A DNA stretch of 64,000 bases from Apteryx mantelli (lineage: Eukaryota > Chordata > Aves > Apterygiformes > Apterygidae): the NCBI RefSeq assembly GCF_036417845.1, contig NC_089985.1, positions 28,850,583 through 28,914,582 on the forward strand, read 5' to 3'. A program made the translations under genes and the position numbers. The notes beneath the pieces are model-generated. The model was not told where the DNA came from, searched no databases, and saw only the letters and a list, made by a program, of their open reading frames with translations. Every line of letters starts with the position of its first letter. Position 1 is the first letter of the stretch. Positions 52,880 through 64,000 of this stretch are shown one piece after another.

Positions 52880-54570
52880 AGAGTATATAATCATTTTGCG
52901 ACATTGTCACAAAATCAGAAATTTGATTAACTTAAAATGGGCAGGGAAATAACATTAACTTGTATAGCAGTTCATTCTTGACATTTCAGTTTTCCTTTTC
53001 ACCTCCTAAAAAAGTTTAAAGCATAAAATATGACCAACCATGTTTTTATTACCAAGAGTGCATTAGTTGAAGTAGTCCCATGCAAGCCAGCTGGGCTCTG
53101 CTGCAGTACAAGACAGTGAGTTCAGGCTCATAATTATTAAGTACAGAAAAAAGCTATCCAGCTTGTACTCTCCTTCTTAAAACTACACTTTTATCAGAAT
53201 AATATATCGTCACGGCCCCACTTGAGCAACGGGACATACAAAATTTAAACGTACATTTTTAATAATTTCTTTAATTTTATTTTCAAATTTTGGCTAAAAT
53301 TCAAATTTCCTTATGAAGTAATGTATTTTTACTCGAGTTGAGCATAGCCTATTTTTTAAAATATATCTACATTCAGAAATTGAAAATTACCACACACATT
53401 TGAAGATAAATACATTTAATTTCTGAAAACACTAGCAATAGGATGGACTAGAAAAACTAAGAATTTTTTTTACATCTTTTGAACTCTTTAAGTTTACAGA
53501 TATGTATAAGCTCTGTACAGTACTCATTTCATAACAATAAAATTTATATTACATACAAGCGTTTCCTAAAGTCAGAGATACAAAAACAAAACATTCACAG
53601 TAACATTTCTAAAACTGGCCGTTACCCCCACTGAAAGCATTTTCAAGACTTCATGCAATATTTCATAACTAGAAAAAAAAAAAACACTTACTGTAATGCC
53701 TGTAAAGACTGAAGTGGAGCTTGGGAGCCTTCTCAAATAACGTAGTAAAGTGAACGAGGACCTTTTATCTCATGCCCAGGACGTCAGCACAGATGCAGCC
53801 AAAGACTTTGTTTAGACAGTTAGGCTCAGGCTACCGAGATGTTTTTGCTCAACACTGGTATCTTAACCTTGTGCCATTTATTAACTAGGTGACCAGTGGA
53901 AATCCACAAATAGCATCTAAGATCTGATTACATTAAAATATTAGTGCAGGTTTAACATATGTACTGAAGATAGATACAGAATTTCCATTCTTGATTTCTC
54001 CTGTCCCCCCCTACCCTGGAGACAGCTTTGGTATAACACAGGCACTTCGCGTGCAAAGCTGGAGAAGAAAGTGGTGTTTACGGTGGTGTTTTACTAGAGG
54101 ACCCTGCCAGAGTCACTCTGACCTGAGCTAAGCCCAGACGGCTGCAGAAAGCAGTTGCCCAGCTCTCGGTGCCCGGCTGCACCTTCCTGCCACCATCCAG
54201 GTGCCAATATTCACATCTGGGGACTGTGTGATGTGCCAGGCCCAGGAGCCAAGCTGGCTGAAAACTAATAACTTTGATTTTCTCTAATCCATTTCCATGT
54301 GCAACTGCACGAACACGAATACCAGCGCCAGCATGGAAGAGGAATAAGACACGCAGCCCAGGAGCAAAATCTGGTCCACCTCTTTTGGTGACAGCCCACT
54401 TGGTAAGACTAACACACCCACAGAACAGTACCATAAGCTGTTTAGAAGAAGCTGCAGCTTACCCAGAGATGGAATAAACCAAAGTTTTCAGAAAAACACT
54501 CTTAGAAGTGTCATTGTCTATCGATGCTTAAGTGTTGTGCTTTTAGACAAAAAAAAATCATTAACACAGA
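52880..54570. other. Non-coding stretch beyond the gene's 3' end
   Basis: No gene supported. It lies downstream of the minus-strand polyadenylation site. A 118-codon minus-strand open frame (54078-54434) is unrecognised and lies in locally higher GC. Confidence 0.45.
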
Positions 54571-54594
54571 ATGTATAAAATTCTTGGCATAGTC

Positions 54595-54600
54595 TTTATT
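54595..54600 (-). terminator. Canonical poly(A) signal AATAAA
   Basis: AATAAA on the minus strand is followed about 25-50 bases later by TTCTGTGTTAATG and a T10-like run. This is the usual arrangement of hexamer, cleavage zone and GU/U-rich downstream element. It is about 1.64 kb downstream of the terminal exon's stop codon. Confidence 0.6.
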
Positions 54601-55057
54601 TTAATTTAAAAAGAGATCGCTACAAGACAGTGAAAGACATTTTCCTCAGAAGAAAAGTAACTAGACAGTGATTTAGAAAACACACTTTTCTAATACCTAT
54701 TATTTTATACACTTGTGCAAATATAAAAATACAACATGATATCTTCTTCCCAGGTCAGGACCCACATTCTTGCTCATTTTGGTTTTCAAGGACACTTGTT
54801 ACATGTTATTTGGCTAAAATGTAAATTGCATAAACATATATATATTTTTTTAACTTTAGAATCAGTATAATAATCAACTGGAAGTAGCTGTTTCTAAACA
54901 TACAAGCAGACATCTGCCTTGATTAAAACCAAGTGCAGCAAAAATTGAAAATAAATCCAGTTATAAGCAAAAACAAAACTTATTCCATTGCTCTTGTTTA
55001 AACACAAAGTGAACAGGAGTATAAACACAGGCCTAGTGGATGTATGGAAAGAGACAG

Positions 55058-55063
55058 TTTATT
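55058..55063 (-). terminator. Alternative poly(A) signal AATAAA
   Basis: A second minus-strand AATAAA, proximal to the main one. Downstream U/GU-rich sequence is less clear, so use is uncertain. Confidence 0.3.
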
Positions 55064-55181
55064 TTTAATAATCTGTGATTAGTAAAACATTATCATAAAA
55101 GGAAATATGCTTATGTACAACATGATTTGAAAACTAAACATCTAAAATGAGTTAAATATATTTTTAGGTTTTAGGCATGCA

Positions 55182-55255
55182 TTTTCATCCAATCTGTGAT
55201 TGGCTGAGATTTTACAACAATATGTAAAATGTAAGCAATCGCAGATTGCATGAAA
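55182..55255. repeat. Long imperfect hairpin, pre-miRNA-like
   Basis: Two nested complementary arm pairs are visible. Outer arms CAATCTGTGATTG (55190-55202) and CAATCGCAGATTG (55236-55248) differ only at one position. Inner arms ATTTTACA (55209-55216) and TGTAAAAT (55223-55230) are perfect around a six-base loop. Pairing continues outward through TTTTCAT / ATGAAAA with one mismatch. The total span of about 74 bases matches an animal pre-miRNA. The single outer difference is a G-U wobble in + strand RNA but an A-C mismatch in minus-strand RNA, so the + strand folds better although the surrounding gene is minus. Confidence 0.85.
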
Positions 55256-56236
55256 AAAACCCTCCAATTTTGAGCACCTTTTTAAATGTCTCTCCTACAT
55301 TGCCATGTGAAGAAAACCACAAAAAACAAAGAAGGAACTTCATATGATCTCAGCAAAGCATTTAGCATATGTAAAGATCAGTTAAGTCCTTGATTAGTCA
55401 CATCCTATGGCTTCCAGCACCACATGACAGGTATTATTCAATTATAGGAATAATAATCAAAATTAACATTTGTTTCTTCCTACGCAATTACTATTGCAAT
55501 AATATGGCATCTGAGAGTAAAGCAGCAGCTTTCTATCTGTTTTAAGCATTTCTACTATCTGTTCATCTTAGTAGTATGTAGACAGTGTGTATTACGACCT
55601 GAATGAAAGCAAGTCTTTCTCATTCAAAGATCTTACCTCTCACAGTTCAGAGAAAATTTTTGTTCCCTGATTTCAACTTCTCCAGAAATTGGGCAGCTTC
55701 TTCCCAACACTCTCTACAGAAAAGACTACTTCCAGGCCAAAGAGTAAGAAAAACTGAGATTTCAAGTTTTCCACAGCTCTGTGTGCTTGCAAACATAAGG
55801 ACAACAGAAGACCAGGAAATTGCAGTGTATAGCTGAGTGGTGTTTCATCGAGTTTATAAACCTTTCTTCAGAAGAGATAAAGTAATCCAATCTCTTTGGT
55901 GCATGTCTAACACTCTTCAGAACGTTGATATCAGACTATGGGTACAATTAGAAATACCTAATTTTCATAAAATTCATATACAGACATACATATATATATC
56001 CTTTTCCCACTCCTCACAATGATTTCTGCATATAAATTGTTTCTTTCGAACGTGCAGTTGTCAGAACTTTGGGCTTACCTCCAAATTTCTGCTGGAAACC
56101 TTCCTTTGCAAAACAAAAGTTTCTGATAAGAATACTAATATAGAGCATCATGGGTTCACATCAATTAAAAGATCTGATATATGTATTTGAAAATCATTTT
56201 CTATTTTCAAACAGGGACTGACAAACTGCACAGTTT

Positions 56237-56391
56237 TCATTGAAGTCGCCCTTGCTTAGCATCACCTATTGCTCCCCATACATCAAAGACAAACTCGTCT
56301 GGAAAAGCAAAATCTCCAAGAGTTTCATCCAATGCCATTGCAAATTCATCTGGGTTTTTCTTGTCTCTTCCAGCTTCCACCATTGTTGCAG
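56237..56391 (-). CDS. Terminal coding exon, unrecognised protein C-terminus
   Basis: Reading leftward, the exon opens after TTTTTCTAG, a good 3' splice site with a short pyrimidine tract. It starts with two bases completing a codon and encodes 50 residues before TGA at 56237-56239. The translation begins ATMVEAGRDKKNPDEF, continues AMALDETLGDFAFPDEFVF and ends DVWGAIGDAKQGRLQ. It is acidic in the middle (repeated DE/DEF with Phe and Trp), lacks a membrane segment and looks like a soluble C-terminal tail, possibly a binding or activation motif. Composition is unlike the random frames around it. A 1.6-kb 3'UTR with a good poly(A) signal follows. I do not recognise the family, so no function is assigned. 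Could be a false exon, but acceptor, frame, stop and UTR agree. Confidence 0.7.
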
Positions 56392-56399
56392 CTAGAAAA

Positions 56400-59300
56400 A
56401 TGCAACAAAATAATGTAATTAATCGTGAAAATGACAGCTAACATATATGGCCAAGATGCCTGTTGAACCTATATTTTCAAGTAAGGTCATCTTAGGGAGA
56501 TTTAAAGCTCCCCTACAGAATTTAGGATTCGCTATGATTTATGTGCTTATTTCCCCCTACAGTAGCTCCATTCTGCTCTGCAAAACAGGAGAACTTCCTT
56601 ACAATGCTAGTGATATAGTCTTCTGCTAGTTTGGGGGAGGTTTAAATTTTAATTTAACCAGTCCTCATTTTTATCTTATTAAATTATATTCAGCATGCAT
56701 TACTGAAGACACACGATGCATGGGTCTAAAGACCAGGGTCAGTGCAACTCCTCTTCTGGGATAACACGACTCTCATGCCAGTTCCTGACCAACTTCCTTG
56801 AGTTTGATATGAGCTTGCCAATCTAAATCATAAGATCAAAAGGCAAACTGGAATATTTTTCTCCTCCAGCAAGTCAGGGTTTAAAGTGGCCGAGTCTTCC
56901 ACAGAAAGCAAAAAGGCTTAGGGATTGAACATGGAAAACAATGTACAGGCTGCATAATAAATACAGGCAATCAAAGTAATATGGATTTTCCAAAAACCAC
57001 CCAGCTTAAATATTGAGCATGACCAGCATTTGGAATGGAGTAATGATAAATGGATCTAGAGAAAACACTTAGGTACCCTGTCTATTTTAGGAAAAAAATT
57101 TCAGATGCTAGGTTCAACTCATGTGCTATGTAAAATGCACAGAAAATTAACTTCAGGTTTGTTAGATTCTGGACACAGTATGTATGCAACTGGCTGAAAA
57201 CAGCTTGCTCTCAAGAGACTTTTGACCTCTTCCCCATTCTTTTATTAATCCTAGGACCTTGAACAGATTACCTGTATACCTGGTGAAAATAAGCACACTT
57301 ACCTTATTTCAAAAGTACTTTGAAATCTACAGAAAAAAAGCTTTAAGTCATCTCTTATTATTATGAAATGTCAGAACTACATATAATATCTCAGCAGAAA
57401 ATGAAAAGAGCTCCAAAAATTATGTCTGAATTATCTATTCAGCTATCTATTCTCTTCCAAAGGAAAAATGCACAGAAACTGAATATACTGCAAGAAGTGC
57501 ATGTTAAAGTTTAAAACAAAAAAAAAAAAGGAGGGAAAAGTTTGACCAACCAATTTCCTAAAGAGAAAAGAAAGACTTTAACATAAATATTTCAGGGGCA
57601 AATTAAAGCCTGATGTAAAAACATCACCAAGTTCCTGAAATTTTTTCGGAAGGTTAGAAAGTCTGCAGAAATCAAAATAGCCATGATGCAAAAACTAAAG
57701 CAGAGGCTACAGGGTAAATATCATCAGGCTTTCCTATACTTGCAAACCACTGGAACAGGGAGCTACCATTGCACTGTTTAAGTGTAATGCTGCAGTATAT
57801 AATCCAGCACACGAGCTTCCAGAGACCTGGCTGACAGAGTGCCGGGAAGAGAACAATCTGATGAACAAATCCTATGCTGCCCTGGGGATCTGCAGCCTAA
57901 ACCCCCAAAAAACACTTCAGAGTAGTAAAAGAACTGAGTCATTAACTGTGAGCTGCATTTATTCTTCTACTTAGATCTATATTTCTTTCAGTTTCGTCCA
58001 AACTAAAGACTGGTTTTAGAATTGTTCCAACATGAGCGTATGGGTTTACTTCAGTTATTATTTCCAGCTCTGAAAAGCAAATCTTAAATTTATAGCACCC
58101 TAAAGGCTGGGAAAATTTGTGCTTATGCTAGTGGGAAGTCAAAAGATCAAAGCTGCTGCTGGAAGTTTCAGAAGTCTCAGCCAGGTGGTTCACCTCCTGC
58201 AGTGACACGGGAAAGGACTCACTGCCGTGGACAAGCAACAGGAGCCACCAGCAACCAGCAACCTCCTGGCACTCGAGAAACGCTGAAGCAGAGACTGCCA
58301 ATACAACAGAGGCAGACTATGATATCTGGTACACTCACACTGTCCAGCATTTTCTCCTACTAGACAGCTGAGTAACAAAATTTATCAAGGTTTAGACACT
58401 AGTTTGGACATGGCTGTCAGTGGGTGTCAGCGGCCCTGGGATATTAGAGCAAATGCAACCCTGAAGGCTCACATGTCTCTGGGTCGTGGCCCCTGCACCT
58501 CCCAGAAGGGCGAAGGTGTTGGCAGGGAGGACAGGAGCAGCTGTAAGTTGGGCCAGGAGAAACCATGGGCAACAGGCTGTGGTTTGAGGCATGCCGCAGT
58601 TATGAGGGATGAATGCAGTTTATTTCCTAAGCTGTCTCTGCTCCGCTGTTGTGTCTGCTCCACAGTATCTGTCGATATTCACAACAAAAGAGGGTATTGA
58701 ACCATAGATGAAACCCATATAGGCTGCTGCGTTTTGTGATCATCCTATACACCCACCTTAAACTGCAAGATGTTTTGTATCATTTGTTATACACCAGGTA
58801 ACCACCGCTTTGTTCATGAATATACCAAATGCTAGTGTCACACTGGAAGGATTTGATAGCTTCTAGCCTTTTCTCAGAGCAATATCCAAGTGGAAAACAT
58901 ATATTACAGTGCCTGAAAAGGGAAGGACATTCTAAAACCACAGAAGACCACCGTCACCAGGGCAGTCTACTGTGTACTGCTGTGTACTGTGTACATTGCA
59001 TTGTATCAACGTGGCCAACTCTCTCCAATATAAGCAAGATAAATTTCTCCTGCTCTAAGGTTTTTTAAAATGCATTTAATGTTATTTTATTAACCTGAAA
59101 CTCAGCTCAAGTTTACTGACATTTATGAACTTCTGGCAAACAGTGTTTGCTATTATGCAAACTTGTAACAAGCTATGAGCAAAATTGAGCCATATTGTAG
59201 ACGTCAGCAACAATAGTTTTGAACAAATTTTATGTTTTGATTTTAACTGCATTCAGACATGAGACTCAAAACAGAAATTTCAAAACAAAATTTCAGCATG

Positions 59301-61395
59301 CCAAACAGTGCAGTCCAAGGCAAATTCACATAAATCTTCACTGTTATCGAAACAGCTCAAATGTAACCCAGCTTCCAGGGCACTGCTATTGGTTCTCAAG
59401 GACTCTCAACATTCGTTTTCCTGCCAGAAGAAACCCTAGTCCTGTCATGCCAATTCTTTCCACCCCTGTGAAAATCCTGGGACACTGACTCAGAGGAGTC
59501 TGGATGGGAAACAGGCTTTAAACATGGGACTCTTGTTCCCGACAACCGTAAGACGAGTCTTTGTCCTGTCAACACCTCTCTCTACCCCCAGATGCTGCGG
59601 CAAAAGAGGGTCCTTAGAGGAGTGACCCTGGAGGAAACGAGGTGAAGGGCTTTATTTAAACTTCACAAATTTCCAGTTATGAACCAAGATATGAAGTTAC
59701 TCTGTACAGACATTGGGAGAGGGCAGAGAGCGAAGACCTGCACAAGGTGAAAGACAATTACGATGCAAGAACAAACAGCTGTGGATATATTTGCCCAAGA
59801 TATTAAAAGAAGTAGCCATCAGAGAAGTTAGGATCTAGAAAAGCGTTCCAACAGGAAGAGCAGGAGAAAGAAACTTGGCCAGTATAAAGATAAGTTGATC
59901 AAGATATATGAAAAGAGCCGTACAACACAGTTGTCCAAGAGAGCAGCAGTAAGACAATAAGACACGGCATTATGTTACTGTCCAGCTGCCCTAGTTTAAA
60001 CTTCAGGATTGATAAGCTCTAGTAATAAACTCTAAGACTGTCATTAACTCAAAGTGTTAATGTCAAAACTCAAACACAACTCTGTTTAAATATTGAGCTT
60101 CCAAAATTATGAAATAGTGCCTTAAAAATATTTTTTCAGAGGTTTATCAAACTGGAAAACAAAATCCACTAAACTTGGACAATCAAGATAAATTGCAACC
60201 CAACCAAGCAGGAACCAGATGTCACTGTCATTTAAAAGCAGCAGCTAGGAATAAAAGTGTTTTCTCATCTGCAATGAGCACCTGTAATCAGCACTGCCAG
60301 AGTACACTTAATGTACTACATTTACAAATACACGCTTCCCTTCACAGATTCACTTCATATGGTGAAATATGCTCCCGTGAAGAGCACCAGGACTTCACTG
60401 CTGGTGTGTACTTTTTCTGTAGCTTAGTGCTGACCTCTAGTGTCAGTAGAGTTATATTACCACACAGTAAGTGGTAATGCAAGATGCATGCAATCCTTCC
60501 CGATTTTCACATGCAAGTTGTGCCACTAACGTAAACGTATGCAGAAAGCTGAACCCTGCTTCACTGGTTTTAAGCATACAGAAGCACTAAATAGGTCTCC
60601 TCTGCCACTCGGGATACATATCCTTGTTTCATTTGCAATTAACATAGACACACGTGCATTCACAGGATGTTTTTGTAGCACAGTTGGAAAATTCTGTGCA
60701 CAACATGCATGTTTACATAGAAATCTGCAATGCATAATTCCTCAGACAAATCAAAAAAAATCACTGATTGCCAAAGCATTTAGTAGATACTTGCCAACTT
60801 GAAGAAAACTTTGGTTCTTAGAGGGTGATGGCTCCATGCCAAGTTTCCTTCCCTCCCCTCCCTTTTCCCAGCTACTTCTTGTAACAGCTGCACAGTAAGT
60901 CATTACAGGAATTTTAGTCTAACAAAGAGAACAGTTATTCCAAGTTTTGCCCTCACACCAGATAGCCCCATCTCTATACAAATATATATATTTTTAAACT
61001 TCATTTCAGGTAATGCTCATACCTGAGAAGTTTTTTTTGCATATGAAAAGTTTTTACATATGAAAAGTTCAGCAAACTCAAAAGAGGAAGGAAAGCAGGA
61101 GGAGTTAGAAGTCTTCTCAACTTTAACTGAAAAGCTCAATACTGAGCTTCCCAGAATGTGAACAAAGCAGTATGTTGTTTTTTTAAACATATTACCATGG
61201 AAATAACTTTGAAGATCTTCTTTCAAGAAATCTTTATTTTCACTTTGGACGGACACATTTAGCATGTGTTCTGAGATCTATGATCTGCCTGCCATTTCTA
61301 CTGATTACACCTTATAGGTCTTTGCTACCTACATCCTATCCTGTAACTCTTAAACAAACTTTTTCAGAAGTCTTTACAAAAATATCAATATTTAT
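56400..61395. other. Probable intron of the minus-strand gene
   Basis: Between the terminal exon and the next candidate exon no further coding segment stands out. Short open frames near 58190-58700 lie in locally GC-richer sequence but show no paired splice sites or family features. A tandem of TGTGTACTG-type words is visible at about 58968-58993. Confidence 0.4.
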
Positions 61396-61399
61396 TTAC

Positions 61400-61438
61400 C
61401 TGTAACATTATCAGGAGCTCTGCCTGTATCAAAGGTAA
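61400..61438 (-). CDS. Candidate 39-nt internal exon
   Basis: On the minus strand a donor ACAG|GTAAAT follows a 39-base segment reading, in the phase required by the terminal exon, TFDTGRAPDNVT plus split codons at both ends. Joined to the terminal exon the split codon becomes Ala. The segment length is divisible by three, so inclusion or skipping would keep frame. The weak point is the acceptor, ATAATACTAG, which has almost no pyrimidine tract, although the open frame also continues upstream for about 35 codons. It could be a cassette exon or chance. Confidence 0.3.
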
Positions 61439-62053
61439 CTAGTATTATTATTTTGGCATGATACTTTTAAAAAGTTTAAATTCACATTCAGCCTCCTTAT
61501 GACATGACAGAAAATGTAGTGTGCCAATGCAGTTTTCAGTGTTTAACATTACTTGGTTTTGGCTTCCTGTTGAACACTGTCAAGACAAGGCATTCAAGGA
61601 ACCAGGGGAAATGTCATTCCTTCTTGTTTCTTTTTATTAAGTACCGATCCTTCTTGGAGTGGTGAAAGTTCCTTGCTTAATCAGACTTGGTACTTTCACA
61701 AAGCTCTCATTATTCTCTCAAAGCAAATGAACAGTCAACAATATACACACACTCTGGCATTATAGCACACACACATATATATTCAGTGATCCAAATTAAT
61801 CAATCTGAAAGGTACAAAACAAATTTGAGAAATTTGAGGGGAGGTGAGGCAAAAATAGTCCTTTGGAGAAGGAGGTTTGGTGGCAGGAGGGAGCAGAAAA
61901 CAGCAGATTCAGGGAGAATATCAATTAAGTCAAAGCACTTGAAAAAAAAAAAATGTATCCGGTATTTCTGGGATAGACTGAAGGGCCAAGAGAAGAAGCT
62001 TGGTGACAAAAAGTTTAAACTTGTCAGAGACAATTTGACTAGACTGAAAGTTT

Positions 62054-62068
62054 GGGGGGGGGGGGGGG
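62054..62068 (+). repeat. G15 homopolymer
   Basis: Fifteen consecutive G residues on the + strand inside A/G-rich sequence. It could form intramolecular or intermolecular G-quadruplexes and is likely to be length-variable. Confidence 0.9.
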
Positions 62069-62493
62069 TAAAGGTGGAGAAGTTGACCTGAAAATCTTCT
62101 AAATAGAAATGCAGAGTATACAAAGATACATAATTGTCTGACAATACCAAAAGGAGAGCAAAAAGGAAACAATCATCCAAAAAAAATAATAATAGAAAAA
62201 AAGATAGGGGGATAAAAACTAGCCAAAAGACACTTAAAGAAAACAGGAAGAGATGCCAAAATTTGGAACGGAAGCCTTCCCTGCCATAATTTTTCTATCA
62301 GCAACATTCTGGGGTTGGATCCAACAGATCCAGGCTCCCTCCCTCCCAGGGTCTTTGGTATCAAGCAGAGTCCATCCTGATTCAAGCACCAAGGACTGAA
62401 AAAAGAAATGCCACTAAAAGTCTTCACTGGCACTGCTTCCTGAGCAGTTGGATTGTTCATGTTCCTTTACCAGGAAGCACTAACAAGTTTTAA

Positions 62494-62527
62494 ATTAATT
62501 GGTTGCAGCTCTCAGTAACCAATTAAT
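62494..62527. repeat. 11-bp perfect inverted repeat
   Basis: ATTAATTGGTT (62494-62504) and AACCAATTAAT (62517-62527) are exact reverse complements around a 12-base loop. Each arm contains a homeodomain-like ATTA/TAAT word and one contains CCAAT. Confidence 0.9.
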
Positions 62528-62929
62528 GTTTTAAACAAGGCTGAACCAGCCCAATTTCTAGTGTGCCCATAAAATGGCTAAGCAAGACATTTCCAGAGCC
62601 AAGTGTACATTCTGCAGACAAAGGTCAGTTTTCAGGAAAATGGAATAAAGAGCTGAAAAAGTAAGAGTGCCTTTCAGAGGCAGGTATGTAAATCTCGACA
62701 CCATTTAGATCCCTGAATTGCAGAAAATAACAAGCTGTGCCAGAAAAACAGTAATTGGATGCATTTCCATTAAATGATTTCCAAGCATTTTACTCCAACT
62801 TAGGTATTTGTGTGTAGATCTACTCAGCCATTCTTGAAACTGTCAAGATACTTAACTATGCAAAAATTAAGGGTTTTATCTCATCTTTAATTCTGTCTGT
62901 AATTTTACATTATTTTTCTTTCTTTTTTA

Positions 62930-63335
62930 AATTCTGGCTTAAAATTGGGGCACTGTTTCAAAATTCAATCACACTATGGAAGTGTCATTTTAATGGAGAT
63001 AAAAGAGTAATATTAACTGACATCCAAAGCTTCTGACAAACAGAACTGCATGGGAGCGAGCAATGATTGAGATCTTAATCACTTGTCGGCTGTCGCATTG
63101 TGATGACTTGCATTTTCAACTAATCTGGCTTGAGTAATGAGTGAAATTTCTAGCTGAATGGTGATTGGCATTCTCTGAATGAATCCTTTCCTCATATTTC
63201 ATTTTCATGGGTGACTGATCACATCTAGGATATAAAAAAACCTGACATATGTTAATTGAACAGATTTGTGACAGGTGATTAGCTCTCCATTCCTAAAGAG
63301 TCCTGGAGTTGTTTGATTGTTTAAAAATGATAAAA
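62930..63335. promoter_or_regulatory. Possible conserved enhancer-like block
   Basis: Repeat-free sequence with many words typical of conserved developmental enhancers: CAATGATTGAGATCTTAATC, TCGGCTGTCGCATTGTGATG, GGTGATTGGC, GTTAATTGAA, and TGTGACAGGTGATTAG (63267-63282), which joins a MEIS-type TGACAG with a homeodomain-type TGATTA. It directly abuts a candidate 34-nt exon on its right. Conservation itself cannot be shown here. Confidence 0.3.
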
Positions 63336-63340
63336 CTTAC

Positions 63341-63374
63341 TTTCTTTTTTGTCATCACCTTGTGGCCCTTGATT
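63341..63374 (-). CDS. Candidate 34-nt internal exon
   Basis: On the minus strand the acceptor CAAATCTTAG precedes 34 bases reading NQGPQGDDKKE plus one base, followed by a consensus donor GTAAGT. The end phase (one base) fits both the 39-nt candidate exon and the terminal exon. The hydrophilic, charged translation is compatible with the Lys/Asp-rich start of the terminal exon. Short length makes chance occurrence easy, and one of the other two frames is also open, so confidence is limited. Confidence 0.3.
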
Positions 63375-63379
63375 CTAAG

Positions 63380-64000
63380 ATTTGAACTTTAGGAAATGGT
63401 TTCAAAAGTGCAAATTAAAGCTACATGAAACCTGGAGTCTTTGATTATGGTAATTTCTATTTGTTTCACTACCTTTTGGGGAGGAACAGAAGGAAGAGAT
63501 GAAGAGCAAAATAAAAAACCAGTTGGAAGGAAGAGCTTAGCTCCGAGGACAAAGATTTCTTCATTCTTTGAGCATTCTTGCAAAGCATTCTTTGAAATTT
63601 TCAAAACTACACACTAAAAGATGCAAGGAATTAGAGAATTCATGGAAAAACTCCACCAGGTGCTTTGTGATCAGCTCAGCTGTACATGTTGAGAGCTGAA
63701 CTCCTCAGTCTACTGTACAAGAGCCGTCCCGTTATGGTACCAAGAGCCGAAAACACAGGGAAAACCAGCTCCCACAGGAATTCTCTTCCCTGTCCCAGAG
63801 CAGAGCACAACATTTAGGCATCCCAAGAAACCATGCTGTAGCCTAGGATCTCAAGGCCCTGGGCTATGGACACTGAAACCAGAACCCTTGGAGCTGCTTA
63901 TTAGACCTCCAAAATACTGCCCATAAAACCAGGAGCCTGGAGACCACAGAGCGGGAACCAGTGAGGATAGGAGCCCTGAGCTGCATGACAAAAACAGCTC
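63380..64000. other. Unassigned right edge
   Basis: No exon or repeat could be supported in the last 600 bases. If the candidate 34-nt exon is real this is its upstream intron. Confidence 0.4.

Larger units (their letters stand above)
54575..56236 (-). other. Probable 3'UTR of the unrecognised gene
   Basis: The sequence between the stop codon at 56237-56239 and a strong poly(A) signal at 54595-54600 is AT-rich and stop-dense in all frames, as expected for a long 3'UTR of about 1.65 kb. A second AATAAA (minus, 55058-55063) could give a shorter transcript of about 1.2 kb. A long hairpin lies inside it at 55182-55255. The transcript extent is inferred, since no RNA evidence is available. Confidence 0.5.
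61445..62925. other. Probable intron sequence
   Basis: No exon supported. Contains a G15 run (62054-62068) and an inverted repeat (62494-62527). The minus-strand open frames at 61800-62180 come from a pyrimidine-rich complement of an A/G-rich tract. Confidence 0.4.

Noticed and set aside
1..64000. Search for CRISPR arrays, phage or bacterial operons, tRNA or rRNA genes and intact retroviral frames
   Set aside because: No regularly spaced repeats, ribosome-binding patterns, cloverleaf-like sequence or long polyprotein frames were seen. The window is vertebrate-type nuclear DNA.

Overview
The window looks like about 64 kb of non-mammalian amniote (sauropsid, most likely bird) nuclear DNA. The evidence is a mostly AT-rich, stop-dense background, no L1- or Alu-like repeats, several decayed CR1 LINEs written antisense on the + strand, and a few isolated CpG-rich islands. 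No bacterial or viral gene, CRISPR array, operon, rRNA or tRNA was seen. Nearly all open frames are short and have no recognisable family. The window reads as a gene-poor intergenic or long-intron region.

The best gene evidence is at the right end, on the minus strand. A terminal coding exon (56237-56391) has a good acceptor and 50 residues rich in acidic and aromatic amino acids before a stop. It is followed by about 1.6 kb of 3'UTR ending at a canonical AATAAA with a U/GU-rich downstream element (54595-54600). Two small upstream segments (61400-61438, 39 nt; 63341-63374, 34 nt) have usable splice sites and matching phases, and may be exons of the same gene. I do not recognise the protein.

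Layout. 1-30.8 kb: unique-looking AT-rich DNA with CpG-rich islands near 2.5, 6.0 and 27.0 kb, microsatellites and a possible old CR1 fragment near 22.8 kb. 30.9-36 kb: two copies of a module of about 250 bp, each followed at a similar distance by antisense CR1 sequence; the second CR1 is long and still shows a decayed reverse-transcriptase block. 36-44.4 kb: mostly unique, with a CpG-rich island at 39.8-40.2 kb. 44.5-45.7 kb: diverged antisense CR1 sequence with an internal direct repeat and a strikingly perfect 81-bp inverted repeat. 45.7-54.5 kb: AT-rich DNA with a block resembling conserved non-coding sequence at 52.2-52.9 kb. 54.6-64 kb: the 3' part of the unrecognised gene, with a pre-miRNA-like hairpin in its 3'UTR and a possible conserved element at 62.9-63.3 kb.

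Family calls for repeats rest on remembered consensus patterns, not on a search.
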